Shown in pieces: positions 1 through 4,014 of a stretch of 6,787 nucleotides of DNA (the first letter of the stretch is position 1; each line of letters begins with the position of its first letter). This stretch comes from an uncultured Acidimicrobiales bacterium (GTDB lineage Bacteria; Actinomycetota; Acidimicrobiia; Acidimicrobiales; UBA10347). A program made the position numbers and the translations under genes. A model generated the notes under the pieces. That model did not search any database and was not told the DNA's origin. It was given only the letters and a program-made list of their open reading frames with translations. Location: the NCBI GenBank assembly GCA_937942965.1, contig CALDGN010000376.1:1-6787 (forward strand). Direction: 5' to 3'.

Positions 1-265
1 ACGTCGCCGTTACGTGCGCGACTACCACGCGGACACGCACCTGATCGGGCGTCAGGCGGCCGAGATGGGCGTACCCAAAGTCGTCCTCACACACTTGATA
101 CCGGCGCCGCAGAGCGACGAAGAGAAGCAACGCTTCACCGATGAGGTGCGAGCGGGCGGCTACGAGGGTGAACTCGTCGTCGCCGATGACCTCTACACCT
201 GTGCCGTCGGAACTGGCGGACTACCGCAGGTTGACCATGTCGTGGCTGCCATCGAACAGGGCTGA
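1..265 (+). CDS. MBL-fold metallo-hydrolase (ribonuclease Z-like), C-terminal fragment
   Basis: This is the 3' end of a gene that begins before the window. The reading frame is already open at base 2 and stops at TGA 263..265, leaving about 87 codons. The visible part reads YHADTHLIGRQAAEMG, then VPKVVLTHLIPAP. This resembles the last strand-helix-strand of metallo-beta-lactamase-fold hydrolases of the RNase Z/arylsulfatase-like branch, where an Asp/Thr/His stretch leads to a helix and the THL-x-P motif carries a late metal-binding histidine. The N-terminal HxHxDH motif would lie outside the window and cannot be checked. The gene converges on the leftward operon with an 11-base gap, so it is not part of that operon. 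The substrate is unknown. The family call is fairly good and any finer function is not supported. Confidence 0.7.
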   Translation, partial: RRRYVRDYHADTHLIGRQAAEMGVPKVVLTHLIPAPQSDEEKQRFTDEVRAGGYEGELVVADDLYTCAVGTGGLPQVDHVVAAIEQG

Positions 266-276
266 CCCGTCGCGGC

Positions 277-852
277 TTAGTTCTTGACCCAACCCACCGA
301 GCGCGGGTGGCCTTTGCGCTGCTCATCGGGAGCGCCGATGCCGTGCTTGCCGGCCTGCCAGCCGACCTCGGAGAGGTTCTCGGTTGCCCAGTCGACCGAC
401 TCTTGGTCGGTGACGGTCGCGATCGTGTCGTTCCAACGGTTGAGCCAACCAGCGAGACAGTTGACGGCGAGGATCTCGATGATCTGATCCGAGGTCCAGT
501 GCTTGCGCAGCTCCTCGAAGTGCTCAGGCGTCGTCTCGTTTGGTGATTGGGCGGCGGCACGCACCAGATCGAGTGCGGCTCGTTCGGCGTCGTTGAACAG
601 GTCCGAGGTCTCATAGAGCCAGATCGCCTGGATACGTTCGGTCTCGACGCCCATGGCCTGGAGGCCAAAGGCACCGTGAGACTGGCAATGGGTGCAGCCA
701 CTCGAGAGGCTGGCCATCGTGAACAGCTCTGACTTGAACTGGCTGGTGACGTTGCGCTCGCTGTACACGAGACTCGCCAGGTCGTTGACCATCTTGCGCA
801 TCTCGGGCCAATTGGCAAGTTCGAACTCTTGGCGGTCGTGGTACTCGGCCAT
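277..852 (-). CDS. Carboxymuconolactone decarboxylase/AhpD-family protein with CxxC
   Basis: A protein of 191 residues and the last gene of the leftward operon. The active-site block is at residues 42-59: E42, then SSGCTHCQSHG with C53, C56 and H59, giving E-x10-C-x2-C-x2-H. This spacing differs by one residue on each side from classical AhpD (E-x11-C-x2-C-x3-H). It fits the CMD-family branch whose members typically read GCRYCQAH, so the dithiol and a nearby His and Glu are all present. Proteins of this fold are small, mostly helical oligomers that act as thiol-dependent peroxide reductases or redox relays; true carboxymuconolactone decarboxylases lack the CxxC. There is no signal peptide, so it is probably cytoplasmic. 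The start at ATG 850..852 is favoured by a strong Shine-Dalgarno, AAGGAG, six bases upstream. It follows the selenoprotein gene after 20 bases. The family is confident and the substrate unknown. Confidence 0.88.
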   Translation of the reverse strand: MAEYHDRQEFELANWPEMRKMVNDLASLVYSERNVTSQFKSELFTMASLSSGCTHCQSHGAFGLQAMGVETERIQAIWLYETSDLFNDAERAALDLVRAAAQSPNETTPEHFEELRKHWTSDQIIEILAVNCLAGWLNRWNDTIATVTDQESVDWATENLSEVGWQAGKHGIGAPDEQRKGHPRSVGWVKN

Positions 853-858
853 GGGTGG

Positions 859-864
859 CTCCTT
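859..864 (-). promoter_or_regulatory. Ribosome binding site of the CxxC CMD/AhpD-family gene
   Basis: Read on the minus strand, AAGGAG lies six bases before the ATG at 850..852. It is one of only two strong Shine-Dalgarno sequences I see in the window. It fixes the start of the 191-residue gene, and it serves as an internal comparison showing that ATG 1197..1199 has no such site. Confidence 0.8.
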
Positions 865-872
865 CGGTTGGA

Positions 873-1853
873 TCAGCGGAGGTGGTCGGGAACGGTGACA
901 CCGAGCTCATCGCCGATGTCGTAGTACCGCTTGTTGACGGGAACGCCCACGGCATCGACGACTCGGTTGGTGCCCTCGAAGCCAGCGCAGACGGCGGCGG
1001 CGCGGGTGACGGCACCAGGTCCGGCGGCGTCGTGGAGCGCCTGGCGTGCGATCGACAGTTCTTCGAAGTCGAGCATGACGACGGCGTCAACGAAGGCCAT
1101 CAGCTCGCGGCCGTGGGGCACGAGCGGGTCGATCATCTCACCAGTTACGGCGGTGATGTCGACGGGCAGGTTCTGCTGGTTGGAGCTCTCACGGAGCATC
1201 CAGGCATGGCCGAACAGTCAAAAGAAGCACTCGTTGAGCCACGAGGTGCGGCTCGCTACCAGTTCCATCTGCGGCCGAGTCAGCTCCCGGCCGGGTTCGA
1301 CGCCGTACTTGTGCACGAATTCATCGGTCAGGTACCAGATCTTGCTGATCGCGTCCTTGTAGCCCTTTTCCTTGGGTAGGGCCGATAGGGCCGTGGGTGC
1401 AAGGGCGATGCCTACGGTCGGGACCCAGGCGTTGCTCTTTACCGCACCCTCGCCAATGGTCGGCAACGGCTCGCCGGGTCGTGGAGCGGGGAGGGCGTCG
1501 AGTTCTACGCCGAGCCCGACGCGGTACGAATCGATCGAGGTGATCAGGGCAACGACGGCGACGAGTTCGACGTAGGCGAGCACGTCGTACCCGTCGGCTT
1601 CCCATGCGGCGATGTGTTCGGGGCGCACGCTGATCGCCTCGGTGGCGATCCGGGCCGCGTTGGTCGCGATGGTCGGAGCCAATGCCGGCGTTTCGCTCGC
1701 GAGTCCGCGGGCGGCCCGCACATGGGCGGCGATCGCCATTCGTTCAGAACCGGTGAAGTACGAGCCGGGTCCGGCCAGCGCATCGAGGGCGGTGGCGACG
1801 CCGGCTTCTGCTTCGAGGTCCGGCGCCGCAAGAGCACTGGAGGGGGCGGTCAT
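873..1853 (-). CDS. AhpD-like selenoprotein (CxxU), one 326-residue gene read through an in-frame TGA
   Basis: The gene starts at ATG 1851..1853 and ends at TGA 873..875. An in-frame TGA at 1218..1220 is interpreted as selenocysteine 212. Residues 1-211 form a CMD-like N-terminal half (GPGSYFTGSERMAIAAHVR around 28-45, no cysteine pair) and the start of the AhpD motif, TRPQMELVASRTSWLNECFF. Reading the TGA as Sec gives C209-F-F-U212-L-F-G-H216, with E197 eleven residues before the Cys. This is the complete AhpD signature E-x11-C-x2-C-x3-H with Sec replacing the second Cys. The following 114 residues stay open and keep family-like sequence (AAAVCAGFEGTNRVVDAVGVPV near 285-306). AhpD-type enzymes are thiol-dependent hydroperoxide reductases or redox relays. 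Translation is coupled to the upstream reductive-dehalogenase-like gene by an ATGA overlap. An automatic annotation would give two genes, of 211 and 108 residues. The alternatives are a nonsense mutation from a Cys codon or a sequencing error. The family is confident; the Sec reading is strong but untested. Confidence 0.87.
1181..1202 (-). promoter_or_regulatory. Candidate bacterial SECIS hairpin
   Basis: In the minus-strand transcript, counting from the first base after the UGA, positions 16-19 (UGGA) pair with 34-37 (UCCA). Position 20 is an unpaired U, and positions 21-24 (GCUC) pair with 30-33 (GAGC). The apical loop is CGUGA at 25-29. The E. coli fdhF SECIS has the same anatomy: a short helix, a single bulged U, a second short helix and a small loop carrying adjacent G and U that SelB recognises. 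The distance from the UGA fits the range usual for bacterial SECIS elements. A lower helix between GUUC (3-6) and GAAC (45-48) is also possible. The pairing was done by eye, with no folding energy computed. The hairpin also overlaps the ATG at 1197..1199. Confidence 0.78.
1218..1220 (-). other. In-frame UGA codon, candidate selenocysteine insertion site
   Basis: On the minus strand this TGA is codon 212 of the frame running 1853 to 873. It sits exactly at the second cysteine position of the CxxC motif of AhpD-like proteins (preceded by Cys-Phe-Phe, followed by Leu-Phe-Gly-His). It differs by one base from the Cys codon TGC or TGT. A Sec/Cys exchange at a redox-active position is the usual pattern in selenoproteins. 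Confidence 0.85.
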
Positions 1854-3091
1854 GGGGTCTCCTCTGTGGTGGCGTGGGTGTTGGCTTCGCGAGCCGAGTA
1901 CTTGTCGCGACGGGCGAGCATCTTGAGCGAGAACCCTTCGCCGCGGCCGGGTTCGCTCCATGGGCAGACGCCGATGCAGATGCCGCAGCCGTGGTTCTCG
2001 ACGAAGTAGGGGATGCACGCGTCGAAGTCGACGTACCACCGTTCGCGACCTCGCACGAGCTGCTTGGTGTCGTTGATCGCATGCGGTGGGCAGTTGGTCG
2101 TGCAGACGCTGCAGATGGCGCAGAACTCGTCGACGCCGACGTCTTCGGGCTGGTCGATGACGAGCGGCAGGTCGGTGACGATCGCGCCGAGTCGATACAT
2201 CGAGCCGAGCTCCTTGGAGATCATCGAGCCGTGCTTGCCGAGCTGACCGAGTCCGGCTTCGACGGCTGCCGGGATCTGAAGGAAGCCGTGGATCGCCGCT
2301 TGAGCATCCCAGCCCATCGAACGAATGTGTTGGGCGACCGCAGCCGAGATCCGGTCGGTGGCTCGATACTCGGCCTGGATGGTGAGGGCGGCGTGTTCGC
2401 TCGGCGCCTGCAAGGCGGCGTCGCGATCCATTTCGACGCCGAAGCTGATCACGTAGGGATGATCGAGTGGCAGTTCCTCGGTCAACATGTCGTCGGTGAG
2501 TGGCGCGATGCCGACCATCACGGCGCCGAGCTCGCGGGTCAGATCCTTGATCGTGTCGGTCATTGCGGCGGGGTCGTCGACCGGGACCTTCGTAGCGGCC
2601 TTTTCGCCCGTGAATCGATGCGTTGCGCGCTGGCGCTTCAGCAGTGCGATCCATTCGCGACGAGTCCGGATGCCCTGGAACAGAAACTCGAGCTTGCCCA
2701 TCGGATGCCCGAACTGCCAGGTGTGGAAGATAGGGCTGGCGGGACGGTGCTCGGCCTCGCCCAGCCCGTTGATGTGGTTCCCCGACACGGGCGGGTTCTG
2801 GACCTCGAAGGCGTAGTTCGTCGACGGATACTCGTCGAGCGTCATGAAGTGTGCCTTGCGGTCCTTGCCCGGTCGCGGCGAGAAGTCGGCGGCAGGTTCA
2901 CCAGGCCCCGGGCTCGGAATCGGAGGCCCGAAGTCGTCGAGAACGATCGCACCGCCGGCTTTCTGTGCTGCGTTGAAGGCGGTGCGCAGTTCGCGCCCTG
3001 TCGTCCAGTGGCGTCGCGAGGTCGCAGCGAGTTGGCGCACGCTTCGCAGCTCACGTTGCAATCGGCCCAACATTGGTCCAGTTTGGACCAT
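1850..3091 (-). CDS. Reductive-dehalogenase-like corrinoid/iron-sulfur protein, soluble
   Basis: A protein of 413 residues and the first gene of the leftward operon. Near the C-terminus are the two ferredoxin motifs typical of RdhA: C324-x2-C327-x2-C330-x3-C334-P, then C359-x9-C369-x2-C372-x3-C376-P, for two 4Fe-4S clusters. Before them, residues 280-310 contain GLGQLGKHGS and MYRLGAIVTDLPL, matching the conserved core of the cobalamin-binding reductive dehalogenase domain. Y242, in the EYRATDR segment, is a candidate for the family's active-site tyrosine. RdhA enzymes use cob(I)alamin to remove halogen from aryl or vinyl halides. No twin-arginine signal, no adjacent RdhB-like membrane anchor and no fused flavin/ferredoxin reductase domain are visible. 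It therefore differs from both respiratory RdhA and the self-sufficient catabolic form, and should be cytoplasmic with separate electron donors. The start may instead be M7 (3071..3073). The dehalogenase family is likely; dehalogenation itself is unproven. Epoxyqueuosine reductase QueG is a related but less likely fit. Confidence 0.82.
   Translation of the reverse strand: MVQTGPMLGRLQRELRSVRQLAATSRRHWTTGRELRTAFNAAQKAGGAIVLDDFGPPIPSPGPGEPAADFSPRPGKDRKAHFMTLDEYPSTNYAFEVQNPPVSGNHINGLGEAEHRPASPIFHTWQFGHPMGKLEFLFQGIRTRREWIALLKRQRATHRFTGEKAATKVPVDDPAAMTDTIKDLTRELGAVMVGIAPLTDDMLTEELPLDHPYVISFGVEMDRDAALQAPSEHAALTIQAEYRATDRISAAVAQHIRSMGWDAQAAIHGFLQIPAAVEAGLGQLGKHGSMISKELGSMYRLGAIVTDLPLVIDQPEDVGVDEFCAICSVCTTNCPPHAINDTKQLVRGRERWYVDFDACIPYFVENHGCGICIGVCPWSEPGRGEGFSLKMLARRDKYSAREANTHATTEETP
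1859..1865 (-). promoter_or_regulatory. Ribosome binding site of the AhpD-like selenoprotein gene
   Basis: AGAGGAG on the minus strand ends five bases before ATG 1851..1853. It lies inside the last codons of the upstream gene (Glu-Glu-Thr-Pro-stop). With the ATGA stop/start overlap it supports this start, rather than any longer frame, and indicates coupled translation of the two proteins. Confidence 0.82.
3063..3090. promoter_or_regulatory. Candidate operator: tandem TGGNCCA repeats next to the divergent promoters
   Basis: TGGTCCA (3074-3080) and TGGACCA (3084-3090) are perfect inverted copies separated by GTT. With the preceding T they are also direct repeats, TTGGTCCA and TTGGACCA. A weaker third copy, CGGCCCA, lies at 3063-3069. 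The copies start 11 and 10 bases apart, about one helical turn, so they would sit on the same face of the DNA. The block overlaps the start codon of the reductive-dehalogenase-like gene and abuts the candidate -35 of the AraC-family gene. A regulator bound here could affect both operons. The AraC-family protein next door is the obvious candidate, but this is inference. Confidence 0.5.
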
Positions 3092-3119
3092 TCACCGCAC
3101 GTTGTCCCGGTTCTAGAGT
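3091..3119 (+). promoter_or_regulatory. Candidate promoter of the AraC-family operon, leaderless type
   Basis: A -35-like TTCACC (3091-3096) and a -10-like TAGAGT (3114-3119) are separated by 17 bases. Transcription would start about seven bases after the -10, at or next to the ATG at 3128. The mRNA would then be leaderless, consistent with no Shine-Dalgarno before that gene. The hexamers match the consensus only in part, so this is a moderate-to-weak call made by eye. Confidence 0.4.
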
Positions 3120-3127
3120 GACCTGGC

Positions 3128-4003
3128 ATGGTCGAATCTCGACATTCCTTCGATCGACCCCCGATCGAAGTTCGCTACGCGCCGCGCGATCATCGGCTCC
3201 TCCCGGTCGAGGTTGTTGATCGGGCCGCAGTCGTCGAACGCAATGAGCACGTCGTGCACCGACAGCGCTCAGGGTTCCACCAACTGATCCTGGTCACCCA
3301 CGGTCGAGGCAGCCATTGGATCGACTTCGACCAGGTCCAGGTGCGAGAACGCACCTTGCTACGCATTCGGCCGGGACAGATCCAACGCTTCGACCTGGAG
3401 TCGGCCTTCGACGCCCACATGGTCGTCTGGCCGGTCGAGTCGCACCCCGCCGATCTGGCGCCGCGGCCCTGGTATCCAGGGAGCGCAACGCCGACGCATT
3501 GGCAGCTCGATCCTCACCAGTTCGAAATCATCGAGTCGTGCATCGCTGACCTGCGCGCAGAGCAGCGATCGTTCAATGGCTCTGCGCGCCGCATTGCGCT
3601 CCTGCAGGTTTTGCTGCGCCTGCTGCTTCTGCGTCTTGCGGTCGAGATCCCCGAGTCCGCACCCGATGAGAGTCAGCTGCCCCGGCCGTTCCTCGAATTT
3701 CGAAGGGTGCTTGAGGCCCAGCTCTATGGGCGACCAAGCGTCGCGTCGCTCGCGCAGCAGCTCGGCTACAGCACGCGGACCCTCGATCGGTCCTGCCAGC
3801 GGGTGGCGGGGCAGACGGCCAAGCAAGTGCTCGACGATCGTGTCGGTCTCGAAGTGCGACGGCTCCTGACCCACACCACGCGCTCGATCGCCAGCATCGG
3901 TGCCGATTTCGGCTTTGAGGATCCATCGAACTTCTCGAAGTTCGTTCGCCGCCACCTCGGGCGTCTTCCGAGTGAAATCCGAGGCGGAAATCACACCGAC
4001 TAG
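3128..4003 (+). CDS. AraC-family transcriptional regulator
   Basis: A protein of 291 residues, a normal length for the family. Residues about 15-110 form a cupin-like sensing domain (RSGFHQLILVTHGRGSHWID near 48-66, then RTLLRIRPGQIQRFD). The C-terminal hundred residues hold the two helix-turn-helix units of AraC proteins. The first, about 204-225, contains SVASLAQQLGYSTRTLDRSC; the second, about 253-285, contains SIASIGADFGF, DPSNFSKFVRRHLG and PSEIR. The protein should bind DNA in response to a small ligand of unknown nature. It starts 36 bases from the divergent reductive-dehalogenase-like gene and ends 11 bases before the arylsulfotransferase gene, so it may control both directions and itself. 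A leucine-rich stretch at 158-171 probably belongs to the inter-domain helix and is not a membrane segment. The family is confident and the ligand unknown. Confidence 0.9.
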   Translation: MVESRHSFDRPPIEVRYAPRDHRLLPVEVVDRAAVVERNEHVVHRQRSGFHQLILVTHGRGSHWIDFDQVQVRERTLLRIRPGQIQRFDLESAFDAHMVVWPVESHPADLAPRPWYPGSATPTHWQLDPHQFEIIESCIADLRAEQRSFNGSARRIALLQVLLRLLLLRLAVEIPESAPDESQLPRPFLEFRRVLEAQLYGRPSVASLAQQLGYSTRTLDRSCQRVAGQTAKQVLDDRVGLEVRRLLTHTTRSIASIGADFGFEDPSNFSKFVRRHLGRLPSEIRGGNHTD

Positions 4004-4014
4004 CGTCGACGTCG

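Noticed and set aside
266..276. Intrinsic terminator between the convergent MBL-fold and CMD-family genes
   Set aside because: The gap is 11 bases and I see no GC hairpin followed by a T run on either strand nearby. The same holds for the 6-base gap at 6689..6694.
873..1199. A separate 108-residue hypothetical gene starting at ATG 1197..1199
   Set aside because: It has no ribosome binding site, its ATG lies in the candidate SECIS helix, and its frame is the direct continuation of the upstream AhpD-like frame, completing its active site. It is treated as the 3' part of one selenoprotein gene.
1218..1853. Gene broken by a nonsense mutation (pseudogene)
   Set aside because: The downstream frame is intact over 114 codons, the TGA is exactly at a redox Cys position, and a SECIS-like hairpin follows. 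A single Cys-to-stop change cannot be excluded, but it would not explain the hairpin.
1850..3091. Epoxyqueuosine reductase (QueG) instead of a reductive-dehalogenase-like protein
   Set aside because: The two families share cobalamin and cluster motifs, but the TDLPL core, the Cx9CxxCxxxCP spacing and the neighbours fit RdhA better. I kept it as a stated alternative.
1874..3121. Long plus-strand open frame opposite the reductive-dehalogenase-like gene
   Set aside because: The minus-strand product carries two full iron-sulfur motifs and a recognised family core; the plus-strand frame has no recognisable domain. Long antisense frames are common in GC-rich DNA.
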